From: Mactromeris polynyma
Lineage: Eukaryota > Mollusca > Bivalvia > Venerida > Mactridae
Direction of reading: 5' to 3'
DNA: 64,000 nt
Assembly (NCBI GenBank): GCA_032209605.1
Contig: JASFXZ010000016.1
Span: forward strand, 6,634,001-6,698,000
In this document: positions 11,625 to 25,227 of the stretch, piece by piece
Layout: every line of letters begins with the position of its first letter
Position numbering within the stretch: position 1 is the stretch's first letter
The notes under the pieces: generated by a model
Database searches by the model: none
What the model was told of the DNA's origin: nothing
What the model saw: only the letters and a program-made list of their open reading frames with translations
Translations under genes and position numbers: made by a program

Positions 11625-11875
11625 TAAATGAGCACTGCTATAGGACTTACAACCTCTTCTGTGAATGACCTCATTTCAAGAAAACGCAAGTGATGTCACT
11701 ACTTGCAAGCAGGAAACAATATTCACTCCATATGCATGGTCACTTCGTTTACATACATGTATTGCCATATGTGGCAAATATTCCTTACTGTCAGAACATG
11801 GTGACGTCACGTGTTACGTTTCTGGAAATGACGTCATTAAAAGAAGAGGTTGGAAATCGTACAGCGGCGCTTAAA
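11625..11875. mobile_element. MITE family E, copy 2
   Basis: It runs from AATGAGCACTGCTATAGG to GGTTGGAAATCGTACAGCGG and shares most of its length with 5063-5310, including TGACGTCAC and the AGAAGAGGTTGGAAATCG arm. The interval 11280-11624 before it shows nothing recognisable. Confidence 0.7.
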
Positions 11876-11879
11876 TAGT

Positions 11880-13170
11880 CTTGAGTCAGACTACATGTAT
11901 GTCGAAGTTTGAAATGTTTGAGTATTTGTACACTTCACACAAACCTGTTGCAGAATTCCCATCATCCGATAATCGATACCGCGCAAACTTGCCTATCATA
12001 GAAATATGAAGGTTTTAAGCTTTAAATTAGTATAACTTTTTATCCGTTAAATATATCAAATAAATGCAAACGGTTTTCTAATGTTTAAATATTCCCCATT
12101 CATTCAAATATTTTACCTTTTATTCGAAATGAAAGTAAAATGTATTTTTTCAACTTTAAAACAGTTACCAGTGTTATATAGAATATATAGGCGGAAAAAA
12201 TGTTACTCTGAAATTAACTGAATGTCATTTCACGACGGTTAATGATATTAACAAAATGCAAATGGTCTCATAAACCATAACAATTTTTCTGTCAATCGGT
12301 ATTTTTTGTGAAAATATTTAAAGAGTAACACGGTATTTTTTCACTTTAAAATTATAAAGTATGTTTTTTACCACGTTCGGAAGACCATTTGACAGATTTG
12401 GTAGGAAATGCATGTTTAAAAAAAAAATACAATCGTACAAGCGTGACTCATGTTTCAAATCACTACAGAACATGTGTATACAGAAAAGTAAACTGAAATA
12501 CAGCGATATAAGCGTGTCTAATTAATGATGCTGGTGTTATATTTCATCATGATTATTTAGATGAACGTGAATAAATAGAAGATTAAAGCATCTCAGATTT
12601 TAGTTGAAATGTTCATAGCTAACTCAGCCGCGAGCATGCTAATATACGGATGACAAAACTTTGAACAGTTAAGTACAACGTTTATTTTAAAAAAAAACCT
12701 GATATTGCAAGATAACAGAATACATTTACTGGAAACATTATAATTTAAATGGTCCTTGAGTTGAACTTATCACGAATGGTTTCGCAAACTTTCGTAGTTT
12801 ACTTCGAGATTTAAATAAATATTTTTTTCGGATGTATCATTTCAAACTTTTAACAAAATAAACACAGAATTGATACGAATATATAATCCATTAGATAACA
12901 CTAAATGTCACCTCCAACACAAAGATATGAGGGCATATTTTCCTCAAAACTGTTCAAAATAATTCAAATTATCTGGGATGACTGATGCGCATCAGCCATT
13001 CCAAATATTCATGATTAAAATATATTTCCATATTTGATATTAAAAAGTCCTTTTAAGTTATCGTGAATTGGATAATATAATGTCACATAGAGCTATTTTA
13101 AACACACGACAATATTTATGTTCGATGATTCAATTAAATATTTATCAACAACGTACATTTGCTCCTACAA
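11880..13170. other. AT-rich intergenic stretch, nothing recognised
   Basis: Long A and T runs with no ORF above 60 codons, no splice-bounded exon and no repeat matched elsewhere in the window. Confidence 0.5.
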
Positions 13171-13175
13171 GAGAT

Positions 13176-13357
13176 TACAGTAATACCTCAATAATAAGAC
13201 CACCCTTGGGACCCTTGAAAATTGGTCTTAATTAAGGTGGTCTAAATATGGAGCGCGAATAAAGAGCAAAACAGTGAAAATGGACTTGAAAATTGTGTTC
13301 TTAATTTTGAACTGATGCCTTACTATTGAGGTGGTCTTTAAGTGAGGTTTTACTATA
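13176..13357. mobile_element. MITE family B, copy 2, next to a family A fragment
   Basis: It opens TACAGTAATACCTCAATAA and closes GTGAGGTTTTACTATA. The core AAAATTGTGTTCTTAATTTT matches the other family B members. A family A arm (GGAGAGAACTCGTGACAAT) follows at 13367-13416. Confidence 0.8.
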
Positions 13358-13419
13358 CACGTATATACCATAGAAGGGATTTAGAAGAGGAGAGAACTCG
13401 TGACAATTTCTTGTGTTTT

Positions 13420-14970
13420 CTCCTGATTACTTTCACGAATTACAGAATAGAGCAAGGCCGGAGATTGACATCACGTAGGACAAAACACAGGATCCGTGAC
13501 TTGACAGCCAGTGGTTTCATAAATCAGATAAAATGAGTCGAATTGTGATACTTGTTATTGTCCCAATACACACTCTTTTAAACATATACACTAAGCACAG
13601 TTGGACTCTCGTCGACTCCAGTTCTCGACTCCAGCACGTCACAGCGGGAAGCATTGCACGGCGTATTTTGGACGTTTGCCAACTGTCCCAGAGTTATGCG
13701 CACTATGTAAACACATTCATAGTTTGTGTTAATGGTGAAAACATCAGATGGATAACTATTTACAGGTTTGTTTACATTTTCTTTTTATTTAATTAATCAT
13801 CTAATTTGTGTTTGCTGTAGCTCTATATATTTGTCCCAGCTGTAGGATAAGTCAACTACTCCTCAATAAATGCATGGATTTAATTGGACTGAAAAATTAA
13901 GGCTCAACTTCTTGACCATTTTATCAACACCGTATCCATATTTTATCTACAGTGGTGGTCTAGTGATTTTTGACCAATTCATGCTGATACTGTAACAGTA
14001 TTGTGGAAATAAGAGGTAGCACAACATCGAGCTATTTTCTGGGCTTTTTCGCAGGACTGTGTGTGTATTTTGAATGATTATGCCGCGAGGTGCCATTTAT
14101 TATTGCCGGACATAATAGCCGTTTAAAGAGAATGATTAGGCTTGTGTTTCAGTTGATTAAATTGACTTGAGAATAATTGGGAGATGTTAAGATAATCATT
14201 ACAGATGATGCAATTATTAGATTTTCTTCAAAAGTCCCCATGTTAAATGGATGAATCAATGGATAACAGTTGTTTCAAGTCGCATCAATTTTACTTTCAT
14301 TATCTGTTATGTCATGTTTTTTTCATGAATTGTCAAGCTTTGTCGGAAAATAAAAACATCACAGAACTGCGCAAAGTGGCCTCGGGTGTCATCGACAGCT
14401 TTGTTCATCTAGCGCGCAAAAGTTAAGAGGGGAAAATTTTATTAAATTTGTAAGTTTCGACTGATCTTGAAAAATGGCGATAGTGTTTTGATAATGGATA
14501 CATTTAAATAGCAACACCAACTTCTAAATTAATTAAACCTCAACATGGAGTAATGTGTTGTAAAGATCTATTTTAGAAAATCACAGAACTGTTGAACTTT
14601 TTTTGATATGTTGATAAATAAAAAAGTTAGGGCAATTTGAATCTGAAAATTTGTCGCTATATGAATTTAAAGTACATGTGATTTTAAAATACAAGTTCTT
14701 AACAAAATATACACGCGTGTTTGATTCATCCGCTTTGTTGATAAATCAACTCTGGGTATGTATTTTTACTCACCCGGGCTTGATATTTTGATAAAGCAAG
14801 GGGTCAACCACCTGTGGAATGCATTAATTACTGGCCGTGGCCTCCGTTCCTCAGCATATAAATGGTTTTAAGTTTGGCCAATTTCAACTCAATGTTTAAT
14901 ACATATTTAGTGTTATTGAATATACTTCCATTTTCACCTTTTTGTCAGGTTTTTAATACGTTCGATGTGC
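13420..14970. other. intergenic stretch, nothing recognised
   Basis: An 87-codon ORF at 13533-13796 has no recognisable motif. The rest is AT-rich sequence without exons or matched repeats. Confidence 0.45.
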
Positions 14971-14973
14971 ATG

Positions 14974-15507
14974 AAAAGTGGGGTTGGCACACTTGACCGG
15001 TTAATCGCATCATTGGTTTAGTCCTATAGATATGACATCACTGTGTGTGTTTTAGCTCACTTGAGCAAAAGCTCAGGTTGAGCTATATTGTGATAACACA
15101 CCGTCCGTCGTCCGTCTGTCTGTCCGTCCCCACTTATTTTTAAAAAGTGGGGTTGGCACACTTGACCGGTTATCGCATCATTGTTTTAGTCCTATAAATA
15201 TGACATCACTGTGTGTGTTTTTAGCTCACCTGAGCAAAAGCTCAGGTTGAGCTATATTGTGATTACACACCGTCCGTCTGTCTGACCGTCCACACTTATT
15301 TTTAACTTCTTCTCCGCCTAAACCACTTGGCCAAGTTCGATCAAAGTTCACAGAAATAATCCTTATGTGGTCCCCTTTCAAATTCAAAACTGTTTAAAGA
15401 ATTCCATTCCACAAATAATTATGGTTGCACCCTGTGACACAAACCATAATACAAGATTTTTCAGGCGCTCAGGTGAGCAATTCAGACCCATCATGATCCT
15501 CTTGTTC
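14974..15507. repeat. bivalve-type 'GAGCTCACC' repeat, two tandem copies plus 3' end
   Basis: AAAAGTGGGGTTGGCACACT starts two direct copies 170 bp apart. Each runs through TTTTAGCTCACCTGAGC, a short hairpin (CTGAGCAAAAGCTCAG) and a CCGTCCGTC tract. At 15470 GCGCTCAGGTGAGCAATTC and CATCATGATCCTCTTGTTCG resemble the 3' part of the same family. I know this block as a very common dispersed repeat of bivalve genomes, which is the main basis for the organism call. Confidence 0.75.
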
Positions 15508-15661
15508 GAGTATACCCTGTTGTCATCCGTTACGTGTTTATGTGTGTGTACAAAATCAATTAGATTGATAATGAGCAACATGACTGCTCGTGTTATTTAT
15601 TGTGTCGTCATGAAGTAGACGATAGACACATGCTGTAAACGCATGTATACATGAGTACATG

Positions 15662-15816
15662 TACAGTAATACCTCACGTAATGACCATCTGAATAATAAG
15701 ACCATCTTTAAATAAAGAACACAATTTTCGAGTCCATTTCACCGTTCTGCTCTTTATTCTCGATAAGAAGACCACTTCCGTCCCGATGGTGGTCTTATTA
15801 TTGAGGTTTTACTGTA
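15662..15816. mobile_element. MITE family B, copy 3
   Basis: TACAGTAATACCTCACGTAA at the left and TTATTGAGGTTTTACTGTA at the right. The interior has AAGAACACAATTTTCGAGTC. TA flanks both ends. Confidence 0.8.
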
Positions 15817-15819
15817 CTG

Positions 15820-17720
15820 TATATTCACGTAGGCTTTTGAACTACTGAAATTGAAAATTAAGTTCTTCTTCCTTTTCTTCTTCAGATTCTTAATCTGATT
15901 CACAAATACTTACACTACACGTTACAGTGTCTTACGGTCGGAAAACAAAATTGACAATATGACCTTATGTACACAGAGAGAGGAATTGTACTCAGAAAAT
16001 GACCTTATATTTACGGGACAGAAAGTGGTCATTGACAACATGCTCGCTGTCGTACGTGTAAGTTATTTTAGCGCTGAAAAAGACGGAGGGAGTAGCGGGA
16101 GATATACTGTCCTGTCGGTTAATGGCTAACGACCACATGTTTGCGAAGTCGAAGAACCAATATACCCCATGATGTACCCCTAGATCTTGACATACGTTTG
16201 TACATGTTATGGTTCCAGATGCTTAATAAATCTGAGTCTTGAATTTGACCTTTCGCTTGAGAAGTGTTATAATAATCATAGTACTTATAGATCATCTGGG
16301 TAGACTTCTTACGAGTTAGAAATTAAGACCGGCATATCTCACCGATTTCACCGGCATATCTCATCGATTTCACCGGCATATCTCATCGATTTCACCGGCT
16401 AATTTCAGAAGTGACCTATCGCAATGACCAGAATATCATAACCTATGAAGTATAAGTATATACATGTACGTCTAAGTTGCAAACACGGACACTCCGAGCC
16501 CCAACTAATAGAGAGACATGTCATTTATCGTGTCTCACGGGATTAAGATGAAATATTACGCTTACAAACATACAGCTTATGCCTCAAATTATGATTTCTC
16601 AAAAATCATATACACAGTCACAGCCAGTATCAAGCTGAAGCTAACGATCCACTGGTAAACTGTATAAACGCCACTGTTTCAAAAGATCTAGAAAAATGTT
16701 GTCAAATACAGTTAAGATATGTAGAGTAATTGTAACTTAAACGACATTCGCCTTAAAAAGAAAAATTAGGAAATTCAATGAAAAACTGGGCTTTTAAAGG
16801 ATTTTTGACACTTTTAGGCATTTGAGCAAAATTTCTAAATAAAATGGGATTTTTTTTGGAATTTAGGGCCGCTGGAATGCCTGTTATTCCAGAAATCAGC
16901 AAAATCATGATTCTGATACTTTTATAAGTATTGCTGGATTCTAGACTCATTCACAAATCAACTTTGAGTTTCCGAACCCCGAACTTGTTCTGTTACTTGT
17001 TATGTAAGATCGAGGTCAGGCGGGCAAGTCCACATACACTCGCGCTTATCTGAGAGAGAATGTGTTAGGTGATTACAAAAGTTGGCAATAAACTACGCAG
17101 ACGTGTGGCGTGAAATTATATTGTGTCTAACTTTTGTTTGAAGTATGGACGAACGTTCGTGGTAATGACATTACGATGAGACTCATTGCGTAGTACGTAA
17201 TACTAACTCACCGACTCGTATGAACAATTCTAATATCCAGTACGTTTTTATTTCATAATAAAGATCTATTATCCGTATCAATATACATAGAATTCGAGTT
17301 CGGATGAATCTGTTTTGAAACTAACAAATTAATAATATCTGTGCGTTTTCTCTCCGCACAACGAAGGACACGTTATGTTATGTAAGTTTGTACTGCGCTT
17401 ACTCTAAAACAATTTTCTTATTATTTCCTGACGTTAAAATGTTTGTTTGTATGATACCTCCAAATTCAATAAGCAGATTGTACAATGTACGTAGTCATGA
17501 GTTTATTACTAAAAGTATATTCACCAAAAGTGATTCTGTGGATTAAAATCTCTCGTTAGTTATTATAGTCTGTTAGACGAGTGAGACAAACAACGCGTCA
17601 AGTTACCACTGAACTCGGGCTAAGTCAATGTTTATGTTGTCAACAGAGAACATTGACATTATCAAATTGATTAAATGTTGATAGATGACGAATCTAGAAC
17701 ACACTATACTACAGTGACAT
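15820..17720. other. intergenic stretch with a small tandem repeat
   Basis: The only structure I see is a 23-bp unit (CACCGGCATATCTCATCGATT) repeated three times at 16328-16400. No ORF or exon can be supported. Confidence 0.55.
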
Positions 17721-17722
17721 GT

Positions 17723-20700
17723 ATGGCGTACGATTAGGGTCTTTAATGCACGACTCTGCATCATGCTAAAACTTTCAGCATCATGCTGAATAGAGGTCTC
17801 CAGAGAGGTTGTAGCTAAATAGAGGTCTCATCCAGAGAGGTTGTAGCTAAATAGAGGTCTCCTCCAGAGAGGTTGTTGCTAAATAGAGGGCTCCTCCACA
17901 GAGGTAGTATCTAAATAGAAGACCACTCCATAGAGGTTATATGTAAATAAAGGACCACTCGAGAGAGGTTGTATCTAAATAGAGGACCACTCGTTAGAGG
18001 TTGTATCTAAATAGAGGACCACTCGAGAGAGGTTGTATCTAAATAGAGGACCACTCCAGAGAGGTTATAGCTAACTAGAGGTCTCCTCCAGAGAGGTTGT
18101 AGCTAAATAGAAGACCACTACAGAGAGGTTGTATCAAATAAGAGGACCACTCCAGAGAGGTTGTAACTAATTAGAGGACCACTCCAGAGAGGTTGTTGCT
18201 AAGATGAATACCACTCCAGCGGTTGTAGCTAAAAAGAGGACCACTCCAGAGGTTGTAGCTAAAACGCGGATCACTCCAGGGGTTGTAGCTAAATAGCAGA
18301 CCACTCCAGAGAGGTTATATCTAAATAGAGGACCACTCGTTAGAGGTTGTATCTAAATAGAGGACCACTCCAGAGAGGTTATATCTAATTCGACGACCAC
18401 TCCAGAGAGGTTGTAGCTAAATAGAGGTCTCCTCCAGAGAGGTTGTAGCTAAATAGAAAACCACTCCAGAGAGGTTGTATCAAATAAGAGGACCACTCCA
18501 GAGGTTGTAGCTAAATATAGGACCACTCCAGAGGTTGTAGCTAAATAGCAGACCACTCCAGAGAGGTTGTATCTATATAGAGGACCACTCCAGAGAGGTT
18601 GTTGCTAAGATGAAGACCACTCCAGCGGTTGTAGCTAAATAGAGGACCACTCCAGAGGTTGTAGCTAAATATAGGACCACTACAGAGGTTGTAGCTAAAT
18701 AGCAGACCACTCCAGAGAGGTTGTATCTCATTAGAGGACCACTCCAGAGGTTGTAGCTAAATAGCAGACCACTCCAGAGAGGTTGTATCTAAATAGAGGA
18801 CAACTCCAGAGAGGTTGTTGCTAAATAGCAGACCATTCCAGAGAGGTTGTAGCTAAATAGAGGACCACTCCAGTGACGTTGTAGCTAAATAGCAGACCAC
18901 TCCTGAGAGGTTGTATCTAATTAGAGGACCACTCCAGAGGTTGTAGCCTAATAGCACACCACTCAAGAAAGGATGTTGCTAAATAGAGTTCTCCTCCAGA
19001 GAGGTTGTAGCTAAATAGCACACTCCTCCAGAGAGGCTGTTACCAAAATAGAGGGCTTTTCCAGAGCTAAAAAAATTTCTTCATCATGCTGAAACTTTCA
19101 GCATCATGCTTAAACGGAGTTTAGACCCTTCCGTACGTAGATGATCATTCAGCGTCATGCTAAAACTTTCAGCATCATGCTAAAACTTTCAGCATCATTG
19201 TTAAAAAAACTTTCAGCATCATGCTAAAACTTTCAGCATCATGCTGAATATAGGTCTCCTCCAGAGAGGTTAAAGCTAAATAGAGGGCTCCTCCAGAGAG
19301 GTTGTAGCTAAATAGAGGTCTCCTCCAGAGAGGTTGTACCTAAATAGAGGTCTCCTCCAGAAAGTTTCAACATGATGCTGAACGTTTTTTTAGCATAATG
19401 CTGAAAGTTTTAGCATGATGCTGACAGTTTTAGCATGATGCTGAAAGTTTTAGGATGATGCTGAAAATTACATCGATACGTCGAATTAGATATAACCTCT
19501 CTGGAGTGGTCCTCTATTTAGATACAACCTCTACCGAGTGGTCCTCTATTTAGATATAACCTCTCTGGAGTGGTCTGCTATTTAGCTACAACCCCTGGAG
19601 TGGTCCTTTAATTAGATACAACCACTCTGAAGTGGTCTGCTATTTAGATACAACCTCTCTGGAGTGGTCCTCTATTTAGCTTCAGCCTCTCTTGAGTGGT
19701 GAGCTATTTAGCTACAACCTCTGGAGTGGTCCTTTAATTAGATACAACCTCTCTGAAGTGGTCTGCTATTTAGTAACAACCTCTCTGGAGTGGTCCTCTA
19801 TTTAGATACAACCTCTCTGAAGTGGTCTGCTATTTAGCTACAACCTCTGGAGTGGTCCTCTATTTAGCTTCAGCCTCTCTTGAGTGGTGAGCTATTTAGC
19901 TACAACCTCTGGAGTGGTCCTTTAATTAGATACAACCTCTCTGGAGTGGTCTGCTATTTATCAACAACCTCTGGAGGGGTCCTATATTTAGCTAAACCTC
20001 TGGAGTGGTCCTCTATTTAATTACAAGCGCTGGAGTGGTCTTCTACTTAGCAACATCCTCTCTGGAGTGATCCTCTATTTAGATACAACCTTTCTGGAGT
20101 GGTCCTCTAATTAGATATAACCTCCCTCAAGTGGTCCTCTATTTAGATACCATCTCTCTCGAGTGGTCCTCTATTTAGATATAGCATCTCTGGAGTGGTC
20201 TTCTATTTAGATACAACCTCTCTGGGGGAGCCCTCTATTTAGTTACAACCTCTCTGGAGGAGAGATGACGAAAGTTTTTTTTGCATGATGCTGAAAGTTT
20301 TTTAACTCTGGAGGAGCCCTCTTTTTAGCAACAACCTCTCTGGTAGGGTGTGCTATTTAGCTACAACCTCTCTGGAGGAGACCTTAATTTAGCAACAGCC
20401 TCTCTTGAGTGGTGTGCTATTTAGCTACAACCTCTGGAGTGATCCTCTAATGAGATACAACCTCTCTTGAGTGGTGTGCTATTTAGCTACACCCTCTGGA
20501 GTGGTCCTCTATTTAGATACAACCTCTCTTGAGTGGTCTGCTATTTAGCTACAACCTCTTGAGTGGTCCTCATATTAGATACAACTTCTCTGGAGTGGTC
20601 CTCTAATTTGATACAACCACTCTGGAGTGGTCTTCTATTTAGCTACAACCTCTCTGAAGGAGACCTCTATTTAGCTACAACCTCTCTGGAGTGGTCCTCT

Positions 20701-20931
20701 AATTAGATATAACCTCTCTGGAGTGGTCCTCTATTTAGATACAACCTCTCTCGAGTGGTCCTCTATTTAGATATAACCTCTCTGGAGTGGTCTTCTATTT
20801 AGATACAACCTCCCTGGATGAGCCCTCTATTTAGATAAAACCTCTCTGGAGGAGACCTCTATTTAGCTATACAACCTCTCTGGAGGAGACCTCTATTCAG
20901 CATGATGCTGAAAGTTTCAGCATGATGCTGT
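17723..20931. mobile_element. 3.2-kb inverted satellite element built of 32-bp units
   Basis: From about 17795 to 19065 some forty units of the type GAGGTTGTAGCTAAATAGAG / GACCACTCCAGA run forward. From about 19480 to 20890 some forty-four units run as the reverse complement. Units vary between GACCACTCC and GTCTCCTCC forms and some lack four bases. Palindromic modules TTTCAGCATCATGCTGAA cap both ends and fill the centre (19075-19460), with another at 20270-20300. The left terminus GGCGTACGATTAGGGTCTTT is the same as both ends of the small element at 25472-25727. No matching right terminus is visible; after 20931 a different dispersed repeat begins. No coding capacity. Confidence 0.85.
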
Positions 20932-22590
20932 TATGTGACCGATGAAAAGCATCGTACACGGGACCTCGGATTTTCAAAGTCTCACCTTCTACTTTATGAT
21001 GGTGTAAATATTATGTTTCTGTGATTTCTACATCACTGTCCTTTTTTGAGGTTTTTAAGATCCCTTTTTTTAAATTGAACATAGAAGGGTCTAAAACAAT
21101 ATCTCTGAATTTAAATACTTTCCAATAGAGGTAGATACTGTGTGCAGTGATATATTATAGTTCAAAATGTGCACTTTCGAACTCACGCTTTTTCGGCGCA
21201 GCCGTACTAACATGGTTTTGCTTATTGCATATTCAGTGTTTTGTAAACCAATCAAATCTGACGTTAACCACCAAGGCAATTTCGCGCCATTTCTCTTCAA
21301 TTTAAAAATACGTGTAACCTTGAAGCAGATTGGTTAACATTTTCTAAAGTGTATTTCGAGATTTATTCAGCAAGTAGTGTTGTTATTCATCACAACGGGG
21401 AATTGTCCGGTGTTGGATTTAAGAAGACTTTCTTGGTTTTATTTACCAGTCGCGAACATTTATATTGCTTTAATCAGATAAATCGCTATGTAACAAATTT
21501 ATTAACATGGATGTGTGAGTTCACAACTTATGCGATAAGTAACGAGGATCTACATACATGTATATTGAAACAGACTGTACTGTGTCTATGACTGATCACA
21601 CTACGGAGTTATTTGTATCCTGTCTCCTTCGTAGTATTTTCTATATTTAGACAGGCGAGTCGACATGCGTCCACAGACATTCAGCGAGACGCTTACAACG
21701 ACTCACTAATGACCAAATGTAGGATAGTAAACATGCTTAAAGAAAGCTTATGCGAGTGCGCACTGAATAAACAGCTTTCACTGTCATAGAAATGCCGCTG
21801 TGATTATGGAAATTGCTAGAAAAACTAAATAATTCGAACGTAAGTGACTATCGCTTCGTTGGCATGCCAAAAGTTTTCCGATGCCTGTAAATGTGTAGTG
21901 ATTTAAGGTCATTTAAACAGCTGTCTATGCGGAATATGCGTATATTTTAAAATGCGTCATATCGTTACTTGACATCTTGTTACTCGAATTCGCCACGCTA
22001 ATAAATATTGCAATACGTATCTGTACAATCCTCGATGTAAGAACGAAAAATTGCCTTTTGTAAATGCTAAAATTTTATTGACATGAAATAAAACCGATTA
22101 GCTAGATAGTCAAAATTTCCTTCTACACGAAAGGCTGTACATTGTTTACACAGTTGATACGCATGAAAATACCCTTCTACATTTTAGTAATAAACTCAGT
22201 TGTTACGTGATCGTGCCGACCAATGAATTTAGTATAAGGAACGAACGGTGATTTCGTTCACTGCGACTAAATAATTGATTATAGCAGTAAGGTTAAAAAG
22301 GTCAAATATAAAAATATACTGGGTAATGCAGCAGCGTGTGAATGTAACGATAGTGGAATCAAAGCGCTGTGTGGGAGCGTACTACGCAGTGATCTCGGGG
22401 TTTCTGTAGTCTAGCGTAATTGAATGACCGGCAGTAGTAACATTAAGCATTCTTTTTGTTGAACCACAAATTTTAATCCCAGATTGCAACAAATGTGCAA
22501 ACTTCAAGTTGCGCCGACCATCTTTTTTAAAGATATTTTCTTGTTAGATTTAATGTGGGTGTTCTATTATGCTGTCCTTTTTAACGATTT
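20932..22590. repeat. dispersed repeats flanking the inverted satellite
   Basis: AGCATCGTACACGGGACCTC at 20949 is similar to sequence at 63803, and a shorter GGGACCTCGGA recurs at 55044, so it belongs to a dispersed family. 21160-21360 and 22500-22550 match 3400-3760. I see no gene here; an 80-codon ORF at 21349-21591 lacks any motif. Confidence 0.5.
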
Positions 22591-23129
22591 TTGTTAAAAC
22601 ATGCCACTTCTTTCCTATTATTTCGAATACACTATATATCGGGTACACGGACAAAACCCCCTCCGGACAAAATCCCCTTAACTCATTTTGTACAAGGTGG
22701 ACAAAATCCCCTTCATGAATTTGACAAGGTAGACAAAATCCCCTTCATGAATTTGACAAGGTGGACAAAATCCCCTTCATGAATTTTACTAGCAGGACAA
22801 AATCCCCATTCATGAATTTTACAAGGACAAAACAACCTCTGAACTTTCAATGTGGTTTAAAACTAAAAATAAAATAATGTTTCAACATTTATTTAACATT
22901 TAAACCAAGAAAATTTAATATCAAAAAGACTGGATTTACAGTATAATGCATGTCATAACCATAGTTTATGCAGTTTGTATGTAATTGAAAACATAATAGC
23001 ATAATATTTGTAGTTATTTGTAGTTAAGAATATTCTGAAAATGGCATTCATTTCATTGTAAAACAGAATGTGAAATACAAGTATATCATAGATTTATAAA
23101 TAATATCAACGAAAACCAGGTTATTAGAA

Positions 23130-23780
23130 TAGTGTGTGTCGTTGGGCGGGCCGGCTGGCGGGCGGGTGGGCCGGCGGGCGGGTGGGTGGGCCGGCTTCGT
23201 ACGGGCGTCAAACTGGTGGTTTCCGGCGAATCACTTGAGTTCCGTTCATCGTATTGATTTTGGGTTCGGTCCGTCAAAGGTCAAGGTCACCATTACTAAA
23301 AATAGCGGTGAACAACTTGAGTTTCGTTGATCATATTGACAGCAAACTTGGTGTATAGTAAGAACATGTGGAGGGCTCACTTTGAATTGCTTTTGGGTTC
23401 GGTCCGTCAAAGGTCAAGGTCACCATTCCTATAAATATCAATTAGGTTTCCGGCGAATAACTAACGTTTTGTTGGTCATATTTGCATCAAATTTAGTGTA
23501 TAGTAAGAACATGTGGAGAGCTCGATTGGGATTGCTTTTGGAATAGTTCCGTCAAAGTCACAGTTTCTTAACTTAGCAATTTGGTTTCCGGCGAATAACT
23601 TAAGTTTCGTTGATCATATTGACATCAAACTTAGTGTATAGTAACAACATGTGGAGAGCTCGCTTGGGATTGCTTTTGGGTTGTTCTGTCCAAGGTCAAG
23701 GTCACTTAAAATTAAAAATCAGTTTCCACTTAATATCTTCGCTATGCTAGGGTGTATTGACATCAAACTTGGTGTATAGT
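23130..23780 (+). repeat. about 140-bp tandem repeat with GC-rich head
   Basis: A GGCGGGCGGGTGGGCCGGC block (23150-23195) is followed by four diverged units. Each contains TTTCCGGCGAATMACTT, a CATCAAACTTRGTGTATAGT stretch and CAAAGGTCAAGGTCAC. I recognise this as a common mollusc-type dispersed repeat. ORFs on both strands here are products of the GC-rich head. Confidence 0.7.
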
Positions 23781-24189
23781 TGTGTTGCATATATATATAA
23801 TATATCTAAGTGTGAGTGTGTACATGTATATGCATGTATCACCTCTGGCACCTTTGCAGCATTGATGATCATCATGTATTCATTATACAAATTGAGCCTT
23901 GGTTACACATAACTACGTACTAAAACCTGGTTTTGGGGCATTGCCAATTTCTTGTTCCCTATTTTGTTATCCACGTATCAAATACACAATCACCGTATTA
24001 AGAATTTTAACCATTTTTTAACGTTACATATTTCCTTATTATGTTATCAATATCAAATACACTTTCATCGTATCGTTACTAAATTACTTGATCGATATAT
24101 GTTAAATTAAAAAAATCTTCAAATATTCTAAATTAAAAAGTTAGAACAATAACTTAAAAAAATGATATTTTTGTTGCTGTTGCAGGTCG

Positions 24190-24840
24190 ATGCACGACGT
24201 GCTTACGGAGACAATTTTGGAGGACGGAGGCATTCAGTACTTCATACTTGATGAGGGTAGCCAGCGCGGTCACAAGACTTTAGTTACCAGCACTGGATAC
24301 GCGTATGGTATTAAGGTAACTGCATGTTTATAAGTAGCGTATCGCTTTCGTATTTGAACGTTTTTCGAAAAACTATGTAAAAAAACTTATGATTTATATC
24401 GATATTACTAAGTGTTGTGTGGCGAATGTAAAATACCTCAGCATAATGTATCAAAATAAAGCAAACGTATTGCTATGTACTTTAGATAATGCGACCACGC
24501 CAACATGAGTTATTGTAAATAATTGTAATATTTTTTAATTCCCATGATGTTTTGTATATGCACGTATCAAATACACATTCACCGTATTAAGATTTTTAAT
24601 CATTTTTTAACGTTACTTATTTTGTTATCAATGTTTTGTCGCTTAAAATACAAAGTTCTCATTGATGTTATTTTCCAGAGAGTCAACAAGTCTTCAGTGG
24701 TGTGGCGCTGCAATTGTAGATCTAAGGGCACCAACTGTCCCGCCCTAATCCATCAGAAGGGAATTGTATTTGTGCAGACAAATGAGCACATTCATCCTAG
24801 TGTACCAGACGAGGAGTTAAAAAGAAGTGTGTATGCCAAG
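24190..24840 (+). CDS. FLYWCH zinc-finger protein fragment, two exons
   Basis: Exon 1 opens after a TTGTTGCTGTTGCAG acceptor and its first ATG is at 24190; it ends at 24315 before GTAACT. Exon 2 is 24679-24840, between TTTTCCAG and GTACGT. Both junctions are phase 0, giving 96 residues. The fold matches FLYWCH: F18/L20, Y37/Y39, W51, then C53, C62, H79 and H81 as the CCHH zinc set (WRCNC...NCPA...HIHP). FLYWCH fingers bind DNA or protein and often sit at the N-terminus of MULE-type transposases or of host regulators derived from them. No transposase domain or stop-bearing terminal exon was found between 24841 and the end of the surrounding inverted-repeat unit, so this may be a transposon remnant or a small domesticated gene. 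The domain call is good; the gene boundaries are not certain. Confidence 0.7.
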
Positions 24841-25227
24841 GTACGTAATATATAAAATGAGTACACACTTCAGTGGTAATCCAATTCAGTATAGCTCAAA
24901 TTAGCTATTTCTTTCGTTTATGTGTCAGTATTTATACATGTGTTGTGTCCAGTATTTTTAATTATCATTCTACGTTCTTCATTTTCATATATTACGTGTC
25001 TGTCTTTTATGTATGTGACCTGTGTTCAACTTGTGTGTATATTTTGTTGTATGCGTTAGATAAATGATTAATGTTACATGTATTTTATTTCATTTGTTCT
25101 CTAATTGTTTGTTCGTCATTTGTTATCTGTGCATTATCTGTATTCATTATTTATGTATTGTGCTTTATCTGGTATTTATGTATTGTTTGTTATTTATACC
25201 AATATAATGAAATAAATATTAAAAAAT

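Noticed and set aside
17795..20890. Regular 32-bp repeats that superficially look like a CRISPR array
   Set aside because: The units are contiguous with no unique spacers, they reverse orientation in the middle, and the surroundings are an animal genome. It is a satellite.
22591..22782. 63-codon ORF with repeated DKIPF-like words
   Set aside because: It is a translation of the subterminal 32-bp repeats of the 22.64-kb unit.
23086..23330. Pro/Arg- and Gly-rich ORFs on both strands
   Set aside because: They arise from the GGCGGGCGGGTGGG head of a tandem repeat.
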